Assembly (NCBI GenBank): GCA_944381145.1
Contig: CALWJZ010000006.1
Coordinates: 1 to 45,717 of the forward strand
Length of the DNA stretch: 45,717 nucleotides
Origin: an uncultured Clostridia bacterium
GTDB taxonomy: Bacteria > Bacillota > Clostridia > Christensenellales > UBA1242
Direction of reading: 5' to 3'
The notes beneath the pieces were generated by a model. The model was not told the DNA's origin, ran no database searches, and was given only the letters and a program-made list of their open reading frames with translations. Shown here in pieces: positions 8,701-17,759 of the stretch. The translations under genes were made by a program, and so were the position numbers. Position 1 is the first letter of the stretch; each line of letters begins with the position of its first letter.

Positions 8701-9585
8701 GGTATTGATAGTAGATTCAAGAATGATGTTGAATATAATGGCGACATTAATTTGACAAAAGCGGCAATTCAATACAGTGATTTGTTTACAACAGTTAGCG
8801 AAAGTTATTGTGATAATTTGAAGCAACCTTATTGTAGTAGAGGATTACATCATATCATAATTAGAAATGAGTACAAATTACGAGGTATTATCAACGGTAT
8901 TGATTACGATTTCTATAATCCAAAAACCGATAATATTATCTATAAAAATTATGATATTGATTCAATTTCTGATAAGGTTATGAACAAAAAATTGTGGCAA
9001 GATGAATTAGGTTTGCCTGTTGACGCAAACACGCCAATGATTGCAGTTGTTAGTAGACTAGTTTCTCACAAAGGAATTGATTTATTAACCAAAATTTTGG
9101 AAGATGTTTTACAAAAAGATATTCAGTTAGTTGTTGTGGGAACTGGTGACCAAAGATATGTTGATTACTTCAAATACTTAGAAAGCAAATATCCATCGAA
9201 AGTGCGTGCAATGGTAGACAAATATTCTCTTGAATTTGCTAGAAAAGCGTATGCAGCAAGTGATATATTTGTAATGCCAAGCAAAATCGAACCTTGTGGT
9301 ATAAGTCAAATGATTGCAAGTAGATATGGGTCAATTCCACTTGTTAGAGAAGTTGGAGGATTGAAAGACACAATCAAAGATTTTGGCTGTGAAGGTGGCG
9401 GTAATGGATATACTTTTGCAAGTTATAATCCTAATGACTTGCTTAACCAATTAAATAGAGCATTAAATGATTACAAAAATCAAGATGAATGGCGTAAGAA
9501 AATGAAAAAAATTATGAGCATTGATTTTAGTTGGGACAAATCTGCAGGCAAATACATAGATTTATATAAATCGTTACTAGATTAA
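5770..9585 (+). CDS. glgA: Glycogen synthase (GT5) with a ~797-residue charged N-terminal extension
   Basis: Residues 798-1271 (474 residues) form a complete ADP-glucose-type glycogen synthase: it begins KVLYVTSEC, has the glycine loop TGGLGDVAGSLP and the C-terminal PSKIEPCG motif with its conserved Glu, and ends at normal family length. Before it, with no stop codon, lies a region rich in E, D, K, N, Q and S: a Lys/Ser/Thr tract at about 80-155, then mostly acidic sequence. It shows no recognisable domain, signal peptide or membrane segment and looks disordered. Short LF-(x)-G patches recur at 67, 177, 227, 334 and 782. The KTGG lysine of E. coli GlgA is Ala811 here. The start follows the glgB stop by 3 nt with only a weak AGAAG site. 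The synthase call is secure; the role of the extension is unknown. Confidence 0.95.
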   Translation: MDKTFNDLMDIVNRTKKIDESEGRISRPRRIIKTEPEHEDLIDSDSESNAQKLIKPKKDLDPSESPLFAGKNAITKFLSSKKREIEEKELKEKKEKQTKKSSAKTSKSSSTKKTTKKKSTKKSNSSKASKQKSDSQRLKEKVAKISNIDNEKKKEAPVLDMKDPKNIELYNALKETLFADGTDVSDYMETDELNEQANKLKEISLSKKRQSDKSEELSQEQKEYEMLFTGSFMDSMKNNQENEQSTESPNEQNQEMQNKDANESDNSSIKKSRFDTDLEEIKSRDEEINQKIADYYKRKQEKINKYNSEQEDADNHESEKLNDYESKQQEYADIFSGEITSRDDLDTGIQKNINEKPIKKENEVQQQTQEDSFQKLYRELNSDDFDENSSINYVTPNVEKGEIIPEIKKTEPIEKVASEENDSGIDTDIESKSDQQHEYTNFEGNHTTKQTFEDDELVDNEINEIEDVDSEEKDDEVINPYDLSDDDADLDDYIVSSNVPVDETDDADDSVMILNANDLPESHIDVLGNEIKSQPKEKEQDNDTISKTEFYNEMARLQENLINELKGEKKTDNYYSKSVQSDQDNMQAQNEDLQNINQENIDLTSQSIDDEQKAENVAMSLIEDLQKDEKLENIIDGEESANIQDNNEQRQHENVDFIHENNSTIPNYASESLSSDDEKFKDINLLNKDVALNEQDLEFIVNSEKPKDKKDDYFYLSEQDKENKAEDLNTQKNEINSKEVGDINLNLSVGNAIPTIKQIENDENQEDEKLNKEKDIEAIYTLFGMERKKIEKDDPEIKVLYVTSECQPFIATGGLGDVAGSLPKMIAKSNDVDIRVIMPLYSSIKAEYRDKFEYLGNFTVHLSWRQEYCGLFKFVQNGVTYYFVDNERYFKREKPYGYYDDGERFGYFCKAVVESLPMLNFFPEIIHCNDWQTALVSTFIKTGDWQDFRYYKIKNIYTIHNVEYQGVYGMENLKDLFGIDSRFKNDVEYNGDINLTKAAIQYSDLFTTVSESYCDNLKQPYCSRGLHHIIIRNEYKLRGIINGIDYDFYNPKTDNIIYKNYDIDSISDKVMNKKLWQDELGLPVDANTPMIAVVSRLVSHKGIDLLTKILEDVLQKDIQLVVVGTGDQRYVDYFKYLESKYPSKVRAMVDKYSLEFARKAYAASDIFVMPSKIEPCGISQMIASRYGSIPLVREVGGLKDTIKDFGCEGGGNGYTFASYNPNDLLNQLNRALNDYKNQDEWRKKMKKIMSIDFSWDKSAGKYIDLYKSLLD

Positions 9586-9595
9586 GGAGAAAAAA

Positions 9596-12022
9596 TTGAA
9601 CATTAAACTTACAGAGCAAAAAGCACTTGCTCTTCTTGAAGATAATCTTAATAGATACTCTGAAATTACTCTTAAGGAAGCAAATACCAAAGATCTTTAC
9701 AAATCTCTAGCGAGAATTGCGCATGATTTTTTGGTTGAAATGCGAGAGAAATTTCATTGCAAATCAGTAAAGGCTCAAGTTAAAAGAGTACATTATTTAT
9801 GTATGGAATTTTTGCTTGGTCGAAACTTAAAATCAACTCTTTTCAATTTGGGGATTGATAAAGTTTTTCAAAAAGTTCTGCAAAGCATAAATATAGATAT
9901 AGAAGATGTATATGAAATTGAAAATGATGCAGGTCTTGGCAACGGTGGGCTTGGAAGACTTGCTGCATGTTTTATGGATAGTTTGGCTACACTAGATTAT
10001 TATAGCATGGGCCATAGTATTCTTTATGAATATGGTCTTTTCAAACAAAAAATTGATGATGGCGAACAAATTGAATTAACTGACAGTTGGAGAAATACTG
10101 GTGATTTTTGGTTGCAAAAAAGACCCGAGAAAAGCGTTATAGTCAAATTTGGTGGAACTGTTACAGAAAATGTAGTTAATGGCAAGATTGTTCCAATATA
10201 TAATAATTATACAGAAGTTCAGGCTATACCTTATGATATGATTTTGAGTGGATATAGAAGTGATGGTGTCGGAGCTTTGAGACTTTGGGAAGCAAAAAGT
10301 ATAAATAAATTTGACTTGACAAGTTTCAGTCAAGGGGCTTACGTCAAAGCTGTAGCAGAAGCAAGTGAAATAGAGATGATTAGCAAAGTTTTGTATCCTG
10401 CAGATGACCATTACGAAGGAAAAACATTAAGGCTAAAACAACAATATTTTTTGGTTTCTGCTTCTTTGCAAAATATAGTGCAAACACATCTAAGAAGATA
10501 CAAAAATATTAAGTCTTTGGCCGACAAAAATGTAATACATATTAATGATACACACCCAGCACTTTGCATTCCTGAACTTATGAGAATTCTTATGGACGAA
10601 TATTCGTTTGAATGGGACGACGCTTGGAAAATGGTAACCAAAACTATTAATTATACTAACCATACAGTTCTTATGGAAGCATTAGAAAAATGGGACGAAA
10701 ATTTATTTAAAACTACATTGCCTAGAATTTATCAAATAGTCAGAGAAATTAATAGAAGATTTACAAAAGATTTAATAGAAAATCATCAAGATGAATTTGA
10801 TTTGAGTACGATAGAAAAAATGTCTATCATAAGTCAGGGGCAAGTTAGAATGGCAAACCTATCAGTTATTGGTAGTAAACATGTAAATGGTGTAAGCAAA
10901 TTACATAGCGAAATTATCAAAAATTCTTTGTTTAAAGAATTCAATATTCTTAATCCAAACAAATTTACAAGTGTAACTAATGGGATAGCGCATCGTAGAT
11001 GGCTATGTCAATCAAATCCACATTTGACAGACCTTATTGACCTTACAATCGGAACTAATTATCTTACTAATGCACAAGAATTATCCAAACTAGCAAAGTC
11101 AAGCGAAGATAAATCTCTGCTTCATAAATTAGCAAAAATAAAACAACAAAACAAAAAAGAATTCGCAATATATTTGAAGAAAACACGAAATATTGATGTT
11201 GATCCAAATATGAGATTCGATGTCCATGTAAAGCGAATTCATGAATACAAAAGACAACTTTTGAATGTAATGAAAATTATATATTTATATTCCGAACTTC
11301 TCGAAAATCCAAATAAGGAAGTTACACCACAAGTATTTTTCTTCGGTGGTAAGGCCGCTTCAAAATATTACATGGCAAAAAGAATTATTAAACTTATTTG
11401 CAAACTGGCACAGGAAATTGACAAAAACCCTGTTATTTCTGCCAAATTAAAAGTGGTTTTCCTTGAAAATTATAATGTAAGTTTGGCTGAAAAAATAATA
11501 CCAGCAACAGATGTAAGCGAACAAATAAGTCTTGCTGGGAAAGAAGCAAGTGGAACTGGCAATATGAAATTTATGATAAATGGTGCTGTAACTCTTGGAA
11601 CATATGATGGTGCAAATGTAGAAATGTGTGATTGTGTGGGAAGGGAAAATATATTTATTTTTGGATTATCAAGCGAACAGGTTGATAATGAATGGAAAGT
11701 TGGATATAATCCTAAATTTATTTATGAAAATAATAGAAAAGTTCACAAAGTCATTGATATGCTAAAGAAGGGTTTTGACGGAGAAAGTTTTGACGATATT
11801 GCAAATTATTTGGTAGAAGGTGGAAGACCAGATCCATATATGTGTTTGATTGATTTTGATAGTTATATCGAAGCATATGAAAAAATGGATAATACTTACA
11901 AAGATTTCCAAACTTGGAACAAAATGTGTTTATTAAATATTGCATACGCAGGATTTTTCTCTGCTGATAGAAGTATTGAAGATTATGCAAATGATATTTG
12001 GGATATAAAACCTGTAAAATAA
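9596..12022 (+). CDS. glgP: Glycogen/starch/alpha-glucan phosphorylase (GT35)
   Basis: It releases glucose-1-phosphate from alpha-1,4 glucan ends using pyridoxal phosphate. The 808 residues match the usual length of about 800. The family N-terminal motif MEFLLGRNL and the PLP site GTGNMKFMING are present, with Lys658 as the cofactor lysine. The start is TTG at 9596, chosen because AAGGAGA (9585-9591) lies 4 nt ahead and no in-frame ATG fits better. It follows glgA by 10 nt and precedes the amylase by 22 nt, so synthesis and breakdown enzymes are made from the same operon and must be balanced after transcription. Confidence 0.97.
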   Translation: MNIKLTEQKALALLEDNLNRYSEITLKEANTKDLYKSLARIAHDFLVEMREKFHCKSVKAQVKRVHYLCMEFLLGRNLKSTLFNLGIDKVFQKVLQSINIDIEDVYEIENDAGLGNGGLGRLAACFMDSLATLDYYSMGHSILYEYGLFKQKIDDGEQIELTDSWRNTGDFWLQKRPEKSVIVKFGGTVTENVVNGKIVPIYNNYTEVQAIPYDMILSGYRSDGVGALRLWEAKSINKFDLTSFSQGAYVKAVAEASEIEMISKVLYPADDHYEGKTLRLKQQYFLVSASLQNIVQTHLRRYKNIKSLADKNVIHINDTHPALCIPELMRILMDEYSFEWDDAWKMVTKTINYTNHTVLMEALEKWDENLFKTTLPRIYQIVREINRRFTKDLIENHQDEFDLSTIEKMSIISQGQVRMANLSVIGSKHVNGVSKLHSEIIKNSLFKEFNILNPNKFTSVTNGIAHRRWLCQSNPHLTDLIDLTIGTNYLTNAQELSKLAKSSEDKSLLHKLAKIKQQNKKEFAIYLKKTRNIDVDPNMRFDVHVKRIHEYKRQLLNVMKIIYLYSELLENPNKEVTPQVFFFGGKAASKYYMAKRIIKLICKLAQEIDKNPVISAKLKVVFLENYNVSLAEKIIPATDVSEQISLAGKEASGTGNMKFMINGAVTLGTYDGANVEMCDCVGRENIFIFGLSSEQVDNEWKVGYNPKFIYENNRKVHKVIDMLKKGFDGESFDDIANYLVEGGRPDPYMCLIDFDSYIEAYEKMDNTYKDFQTWNKMCLLNIAYAGFFSADRSIEDYANDIWDIKPVK

Positions 12023-12044
12023 ACTAATTTAAGGATAGAATGAT

Positions 12045-13859
12045 ATGGAAAAATTTGTTTTTAATCCAATTAATGACAAAAGTCCAAATGGAGCATGTGC
12101 AAAAGGGACAAAAGTTACTTATACTCTTAAGGTAAGCAAATTTATCTCTTTTGAAAAAGTCTTTTTTGTTTTGCACAAAGATGGTGAGAAAGACGAGCGT
12201 TTAGAAATGTCAAAAATTTTTGCAGACGAAAAATATTATCATTTCCAATATAGCACAATTTACTTAGATGCAGGTTTCTTTTGGTATCATTTTGAGATAG
12301 AGACAAAAGATGAGATTTTGAAACTAATAAGATCAGATAATTTGGAATGTAAGTGCAGTTCACAAGATAGCGACTATTTACAGTTGGTATATACTCAAGA
12401 AAGCGAAATAGATAAGTCTTTTAGGAAAGGTATTATTTATCATATATTTGTCGATAGATTCAATAAAACGGGGGAAGTAAAACCTAGAAAGGGTCTAAAC
12501 TTAATAAATAATTGGCATCAGGATATAGAATTAGAATTTGACGAAAAAGGCGATAGAGTAAATTATAATTGCTACGGTGGAAATCTAAATGGAATTATTG
12601 AAAAACTTGATTATTTGAAATCGTTGAATGTAGGAACAATTTATTTGTCACCTATAATGGAGGCTAATTCTAGTCATAAATATGATGTTGCTGATTATTC
12701 AAAAGTAGATAGTATGTTTGGCACAACAGAAGACTTGCAAGAACTAGTAAAAAAAGCGAAAAAATTAGGAATGTCTATCATAATAGATGGTGTGTTTAAT
12801 CATACTGGCAGTGATAGTGTGTATTTTAATAAAAATGGTAGATATAGAACAATTGGGGCTTATCAAAATCAAAATTCAAAATATTATTCTTGGTACGACT
12901 TCAGTAGTTTCCCAAATGAATATAGTTGTTGGTGGGGTATAAAAACTTTGCCTCAAACAAGAGAAGAGTCGGGATTTTTTGATTATATAGCAGGAAAGGG
13001 TGGCATCATTGAAAAATATATGTCATATGGAATAGGTGGCTTTAGATTAGATGTGGTTGATGAACTAAGTAACAAATTTTTACATGCCATTTGTGAAGCG
13101 GCTAGAAGAATCAATCCAAAAGCGTACATGGTTGGAGAAGTTTGGGAAGATGCGTCATCAAAAATTTCGTATAATGAACGAAAAGAATATTTTTTAGGCG
13201 GAAATTTAGATGGTGTAACAAATTATCCTATGAAAAATGCAATATTAGAATACATAAAATTTGGTAGAGTGGAAAGTTTTGTTAATATTATAAATTTAAT
13301 AAAAGATCAATACCCAAAATCAATACAAAATAATTTAATGAATATAATTGATACGCACGATACAATAAGGGCATTAACTTATTTAGGTATGGAAAATAGT
13401 GTAGATAATAATGAAAATTATAAATTATCTATTTCAGAAAGATTGGAAGGAATTAAACTTCTCAAACTTGCAACAATTATGCAATATACAGTTATGGGAA
13501 TACCTACAGTCTTCTATGGCGACGAGGTTGGCATAGAAGGAATGAAAGATCCATATTGTAGAAGTACTTTTCCATGGGGCAAGGAAGATTTGACAATTCT
13601 TGAATGGTACAAAAATTTAGGTAATTTGCGAAATAACAAAGTTCTTATTGATGGTGACTTAAATATAAAATACTCTCAAAATGGTATTTTAATTTATGAA
13701 AGAGTCAAAAAAGACAACAAAATAATTGTTGCTATCAATAGAAGTCAAGCAGATTTTGAGTTTACAATAACTAAACTTATGTGTAATTATTTCACAGGAG
13801 AAAATGTTAGTGGCAAATTATTATTACCAAAAGATGGTGCTCTTGTGCTTGTTTCATAA
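12045..13859 (+). CDS. GH13 alpha-amylase family enzyme, neopullulanase/cyclomaltodextrinase-like
   Basis: An intracellular-type maltodextrin hydrolase: there is no signal peptide. Residues 1-120 look like the beta-rich N-terminal module of this subfamily; the barrel follows from about 128 (GIIYHIFVDRFN). The four GH13 regions are DGVFNH (248-253), GFRLDVVDE with nucleophile Asp336, GEVWED with Glu365, and IDTHD with Asp439. The last carries T where many relatives have N. At 604 residues it fits GH13_20-like enzymes. It is the last gene of the glycogen operon, followed directly by an intrinsic terminator. Exact specificity (pullulan, cyclodextrin or short maltodextrins) cannot be told from sequence. 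Confidence 0.85.
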   Translation: MEKFVFNPINDKSPNGACAKGTKVTYTLKVSKFISFEKVFFVLHKDGEKDERLEMSKIFADEKYYHFQYSTIYLDAGFFWYHFEIETKDEILKLIRSDNLECKCSSQDSDYLQLVYTQESEIDKSFRKGIIYHIFVDRFNKTGEVKPRKGLNLINNWHQDIELEFDEKGDRVNYNCYGGNLNGIIEKLDYLKSLNVGTIYLSPIMEANSSHKYDVADYSKVDSMFGTTEDLQELVKKAKKLGMSIIIDGVFNHTGSDSVYFNKNGRYRTIGAYQNQNSKYYSWYDFSSFPNEYSCWWGIKTLPQTREESGFFDYIAGKGGIIEKYMSYGIGGFRLDVVDELSNKFLHAICEAARRINPKAYMVGEVWEDASSKISYNERKEYFLGGNLDGVTNYPMKNAILEYIKFGRVESFVNIINLIKDQYPKSIQNNLMNIIDTHDTIRALTYLGMENSVDNNENYKLSISERLEGIKLLKLATIMQYTVMGIPTVFYGDEVGIEGMKDPYCRSTFPWGKEDLTILEWYKNLGNLRNNKVLIDGDLNIKYSQNGILIYERVKKDNKIIVAINRSQADFEFTITKLMCNYFTGENVSGKLLLPKDGALVLVS

Positions 13860-13863
13860 AATA

Positions 13864-13896
13864 AAAACCTAGTAGTAATTGCTAGGTTTTAGTTTT
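13864..13896 (+). terminator. Terminator of the glycogen operon
   Basis: Nine-pair stem AAAACCTAG/CTAGGTTTT (13864-13872 with 13882-13890) followed by AGTTTT, 5 nt after the amylase stop. Confidence 0.85.
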
Positions 13897-13915
13897 GTAA
13901 AAAACTTTTTTTTGT

Positions 13916-13921
13916 TATAAT
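13916..13921 (+). promoter_or_regulatory. -10 element for the SDR-pgi pair
   Basis: Extended TGT-TATAAT; the -35 region is poor. The predicted start (about 13928) lies just ahead of GGAG at 13929-13932, giving a very short leader before the ATG at 13939. Confidence 0.5.
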
Positions 13922-13938
13922 ACTATTTGGAGATAAAT

Positions 13939-14904
13939 ATGGAAAAATGCTGGCTTGACAATAAAAAAGTTTTGATAACAGGTGCTTCTAGTGGTTTGGG
14001 TCGTGAACTTACAAAGATTCTTATTTTGAAACATAATTGTATAGTTATTGGAATTGGTAGAAGTGAAGATAAATTCAGGTCTCTTGAATTGGAATTAAAA
14101 GAGAAAAAGCAAAATTTGATATACTATCTTTTAGATGTTTCGAAAGAAGGTTCATGGATATTTTTATCAAAAAATGATAATGTTCAGGATATAGATATTT
14201 TGATAAATAATGCAGGTATATTGCCACCTTTTGAAAATTTTTCAAATTTTGTAGACAAATCTATTAACACAAATAGTGCAGAAAGCATATTAGATATAAA
14301 TACAAAAAAAGAAAACAGTGCATTACATAAACACAAAAATATTGACTTCAGCCAAAATGCAAAAGAAAATCTAAACGATTGTGAAAATATAAAAGAAAAA
14401 CTTGATAAAGTAATTAATACAAATTTAGTTTCTATTATAATTGCAACGGCTTATTTGATGCCACTTATTGAAAGAAGCAAAACTCCTGCAATTATTAATA
14501 TTTCAAGTTCGGCTGGACTTTGTGCTTTGCCTGGAATATCTTTGTATTCAGCAACAAAGTCAGCAGTCAAAAATTTTACGGAATGTTTGCAACAAGAAAA
14601 AAATTATTATGTTGGTTTGATTTGTCCAGGATTTACCAAAACAAATATTTTTCGATATCAGTCAAGAAATTCTAATAATAAACTTATTAATTTTATATCA
14701 ACAAATCAAGTCAAAATGACACGAAAAATTTATAAGGCAATTTTGCATAAAAAAAGACGTTGTGTTTTTGGTTTTGATGCAAAATGTATGGATACATTAT
14801 ATAGACTTTTTCCAAATTTAAGTTTAAAATTTTTCAAAAATATATTAAGGAAATCAAAGGTTGATTTGTTTGCTGATGTTTTTGAAAATAACACAAAAAA
14901 TTAA
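13939..14904 (+). CDS. Short-chain dehydrogenase/reductase with a central insertion
   Basis: Classical SDR fold: dinucleotide motif TGASSGLG (14-21), NNAG (90-93), Ser in INISSSAG and the catalytic pair Tyr203/Lys207 in YSATK. The substrate is unknown. The 321 residues exceed the usual ~250 because a polar N/K/E-rich stretch (about 100-157) separates NNAG from the next conserved helix; this is an odd place for an insertion and is probably a loop. The frame opens at a TTG at 13927, but GGAG at 13929-13932 clearly serves the ATG at 13939. It sits 11 nt before pgi in a two-gene unit. Confidence 0.85.
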   Translation: MEKCWLDNKKVLITGASSGLGRELTKILILKHNCIVIGIGRSEDKFRSLELELKEKKQNLIYYLLDVSKEGSWIFLSKNDNVQDIDILINNAGILPPFENFSNFVDKSINTNSAESILDINTKKENSALHKHKNIDFSQNAKENLNDCENIKEKLDKVINTNLVSIIIATAYLMPLIERSKTPAIINISSSAGLCALPGISLYSATKSAVKNFTECLQQEKNYYVGLICPGFTKTNIFRYQSRNSNNKLINFISTNQVKMTRKIYKAILHKKRRCVFGFDAKCMDTLYRLFPNLSLKFFKNILRKSKVDLFADVFENNTKN

Positions 14905-14915
14905 AGGAGTTAAAT

Positions 14916-16274
14916 ATGAAATTAGAATATACTGGAATTTTAAAAGAAAATATAAAAAATGGTATAACCTTAGATTCTATACCCATGGCATCTAGATCAA
15001 AAAATATAAAAAATATTTTCACAAAAAAATCAAGTAATATGTTAGACTGGTTGGATCTTCCAGATGGGACTCCAGAACAAATAAATAAAATCAAAGATTA
15101 TGGTAAATATGTAAGACATAAATTTCAAAATTTTGTTGTGTTGGGTATTGGTGGAAGTGCTTTAGGCATAAAAATGCTGAAGAATATATTTGTTGATAGT
15201 ATTCACAAAGATATTGGCATAAACTTATATGTGTGTGACAATATTGATAGTGATAGTTTTGTTGCATTACTCAACAAGATTAATCTTAAAAAAACTATGT
15301 TTAATGTAATTACTAAATCTGGCAGTACTAGTGAAACATTGGCACAGATGTCAATTGTAATAAGTAGATATAAATCAAAAAAATTAGATTTTGCAAATCA
15401 TTTTTGTATAACGACCACAAAAGATAATGATTTATATAAATTTGCAAAAGACAATCATATTCAAGTATTTGATATACCTGAGGGAGTAGGTGGAAGATTT
15501 AGTGTGCTGAGTGCTGTTGGATTAATACCAGCAAGTGTAATGAATTTGGATATCACTTCTATGCTTAGAGGTGCAAACATTGCAAAGATAAATGCTACGT
15601 TAGAAAATGTAAATAATTTGGCTTATACATGTGCATATATTAATTATTCTTATTTAAACAAAGGGAAAACAAATTTGGTTGTTATGCCGTATTCTGATAG
15701 ACTTGCATTAGTTCCAGATTTTTTTGCTCAGTTATGGGCTGAGAGTTTAGGTAAAAAAACTAATCGAAAGGGTGAAATTGTATATACGGGGCAAACACCC
15801 ATAAAAACTTTGGGTGTTACAGACCAACATAGTCAACTTCAATTATATTCAGAAGGTATTCAAGACAAAATTATTATGTTTATAACCGTTGATAATTGTG
15901 TGCTTGACGAAAAAATTGAATATGAATTACCTTTTGCTCCACATTTAGCAAATACTACACTTAAGACACTTTTGGATTACGAGTATAGTTCGACAGCCTA
16001 CGCTTTGACACAAGTAAATAGACCAAATTATACTATCACGCTAGATAGTATAAACGAAGAAAGTATTGGACAATTAATATTTTTTATGGAAATGATGACT
16101 GCTTTTGCAGGTGAAATGTTGAATATAAACACATATGACCAGCCCGGAGTGGAACTTAGCAAAATATATACAAAGGCTTGTTTAAAAATGAAAGGATACG
16201 AAAAAGAAGCAAGCGATTTGAAAAATTTCACTCTGGATAAAAAATTTTTTTATATGAAAAACCCCGAAATGTAG
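14916..16274 (+). CDS. pgi: Glucose-6-phosphate isomerase
   Basis: Interconverts glucose-6-phosphate and fructose-6-phosphate, joining glycogen metabolism to glycolysis. Its 452 residues fit the short Gram-positive form. Sugar-phosphate isomerase motifs are clear: LGIGGSALG, TKSGSTSET, GVGGRFSVLSAVG, DQHSQLQLYSEG and the C-terminal YDQPGVELSK. AAAGGAG stands 6 nt before the ATG, and the spacing to the SDR stop is 11 nt. Its place after the glycogen operon and a terminator suggests related physiology but separate transcription. Confidence 0.97.
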   Translation: MKLEYTGILKENIKNGITLDSIPMASRSKNIKNIFTKKSSNMLDWLDLPDGTPEQINKIKDYGKYVRHKFQNFVVLGIGGSALGIKMLKNIFVDSIHKDIGINLYVCDNIDSDSFVALLNKINLKKTMFNVITKSGSTSETLAQMSIVISRYKSKKLDFANHFCITTTKDNDLYKFAKDNHIQVFDIPEGVGGRFSVLSAVGLIPASVMNLDITSMLRGANIAKINATLENVNNLAYTCAYINYSYLNKGKTNLVVMPYSDRLALVPDFFAQLWAESLGKKTNRKGEIVYTGQTPIKTLGVTDQHSQLQLYSEGIQDKIIMFITVDNCVLDEKIEYELPFAPHLANTTLKTLLDYEYSSTAYALTQVNRPNYTITLDSINEESIGQLIFFMEMMTAFAGEMLNINTYDQPGVELSKIYTKACLKMKGYEKEASDLKNFTLDKKFFYMKNPEM

Positions 16275-16280
16275 ATGTTT

Positions 16281-16345
16281 TGTGGAAAGATATTCAAAAT
16301 TTATGTCATATAAACTTGCAATTGTGTATAAGTGCGTGATAAAAT
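16281..16345 (+). promoter_or_regulatory. dnaA promoter with DnaA-box(es)
   Basis: TTGCAA (16316-16321), an 18-bp spacer and extended TGA-TAAAAT (16340-16345). The spacer contains TGTGTATAA (16323-16331), which is the DnaA box TTATACACA on the other strand. A weaker box-like sequence, TGTGGAAAG, lies at 16281-16289. The placement suggests autorepression by DnaA. Confidence 0.6.
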
Positions 16346-16411
16346 GAAAACGTAATCAAATTCATGGACTTCTAGTCGGTTACAAACAAAATTGAGATAA
16401 GGAAAAAAATT

Positions 16412-17749
16412 ATGGAAAAATCAGAGATTTGGGCACAAGCGCTTATAAAATTACAGAGTGAAGTAAGTACAATCAGTTATGATTTGTGGATAAAGTCGCT
16501 AGAGCCTATTGACTTCAAAAATAATATATTTTATTTGGCAACCACTAGCGAAACGGCAAAACAAAGATTAATGACTTTGCACAAAGGTGATATATATGTA
16601 GCATTGACAACTACTTGCGACGAAATCAAAGATTTTGCAGTACTTGATCCAGATGAAAGAGAAGCATACAACAAAAACCAAGAAGCACAACTGCAAAATG
16701 AACAACAAAGATTTCCTGGTATGAATACTTTTAATCCTAAGTATAAATTTGACAATTTCGTTGTGGGTAATTCTAATAAATATGTATATGCAGCATGTAA
16801 AGGTGTAGCAGAAAATCCTTTTTCAAAAATTAATCCATTATTTATATATGGTGGTGTTGGACTAGGGAAAACTCATCTTCTTCATGCTATTGGTAATGAG
16901 ATAAATAAAAATCACCCTGATTTGAAAGTAATTTATTGTACTTGTGAAAAATTTATAAATGATTATGTTAAATCTTTGCAAGGTAATTTTAATTCCAAAA
17001 ATGCTTTTAAGGAAAAATATAGAAATCTTGATGTTTTGATAATTGATGATATTCAATTTATATCCAAAGCAGAGAGTACTCAAGAAGAATTTTTCCATAC
17101 TTTCAATGATTTATATGAAAATGGCAAACAAATTATTATTGCTTCTGACCGTCCACCAAGAGAGATTGCAACTCTTCAGGAAAGGTTACGCAGTAGGTTT
17201 AGCATGGGATTGATTCAAGATATACAATCTCCTGATTATGAAACTAGACTTGCTATTCTTATGAGAAAGGCTCAAGAAGAAAATTATACTGTAGCAGATG
17301 AAGTTCAAGAATATTTGGCAGAACATTTTGATACAAATATTAGAGAAATGGAAGGAATTCTTTCAAAAGTTTGGTTTTATGCGAGTTTAACTGGAAAAAA
17401 ATCTGCAACAATGGAAGATGTAAAAGAGGCGCTAAAAGACCATGATTTTAGCAATAAACAAAATTTAACGGCAGAAAGAATAATAGATTGTGTGTGTAAA
17501 TATTTTTCAGTTCGCAGAGATGATTTGTTAGGAAAGAAAAAAAATAAAGAAATTGTTGAGCCTAGACAAATATGTATGTATACAATTTGTAATTTGCTAG
17601 ATATGCCATTATTATCTGTTGGTCAATTATTCGGAAAAGACCATACAACAGTTATTCATGCAAGAGACAAAATCACTCAATTAATTAGTGAAAATCAAAG
17701 AATAAAAGTTGCAGTTGAAGACATAAGGGCAATGGCTACAAAAAATTAA
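16412..17749 (+). CDS. dnaA: Chromosomal replication initiator protein DnaA
   Basis: Opens the replication origin by ATP-dependent assembly on DnaA boxes. In its 445 residues, domain I is about 1-85, a short linker domain II runs to about 108, and the AAA+ domain has Walker A GGVGLGKT (147-154) and Walker B Asp212-Asp213 in IIDDIQF. The C-terminal DNA-binding signature is FGKDHTTVIHA. AAGGAA lies 7 nt before the ATG. Unusually, no dnaN or recF follows; the next gene is a small membrane protein beyond a terminator. Only one or two DnaA boxes are visible in the adjacent intergenic DNA, so an origin here is not demonstrated. Confidence 0.98.
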   Translation: MEKSEIWAQALIKLQSEVSTISYDLWIKSLEPIDFKNNIFYLATTSETAKQRLMTLHKGDIYVALTTTCDEIKDFAVLDPDEREAYNKNQEAQLQNEQQRFPGMNTFNPKYKFDNFVVGNSNKYVYAACKGVAENPFSKINPLFIYGGVGLGKTHLLHAIGNEINKNHPDLKVIYCTCEKFINDYVKSLQGNFNSKNAFKEKYRNLDVLIIDDIQFISKAESTQEEFFHTFNDLYENGKQIIIASDRPPREIATLQERLRSRFSMGLIQDIQSPDYETRLAILMRKAQEENYTVADEVQEYLAEHFDTNIREMEGILSKVWFYASLTGKKSATMEDVKEALKDHDFSNKQNLTAERIIDCVCKYFSVRRDDLLGKKKNKEIVEPRQICMYTICNLLDMPLLSVGQLFGKDHTTVIHARDKITQLISENQRIKVAVEDIRAMATKN

Positions 17750-17759
17750 TTTAATCTTT

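Noticed and set aside
16485..16493. Perfect DnaA box TGTGGATAA early in dnaA as part of an origin
   Set aside because: It is the ordinary coding of Leu-Trp-Ile-Lys; the same 9-mer also occurs by chance inside glgB and glgA where Val-Asp is encoded.
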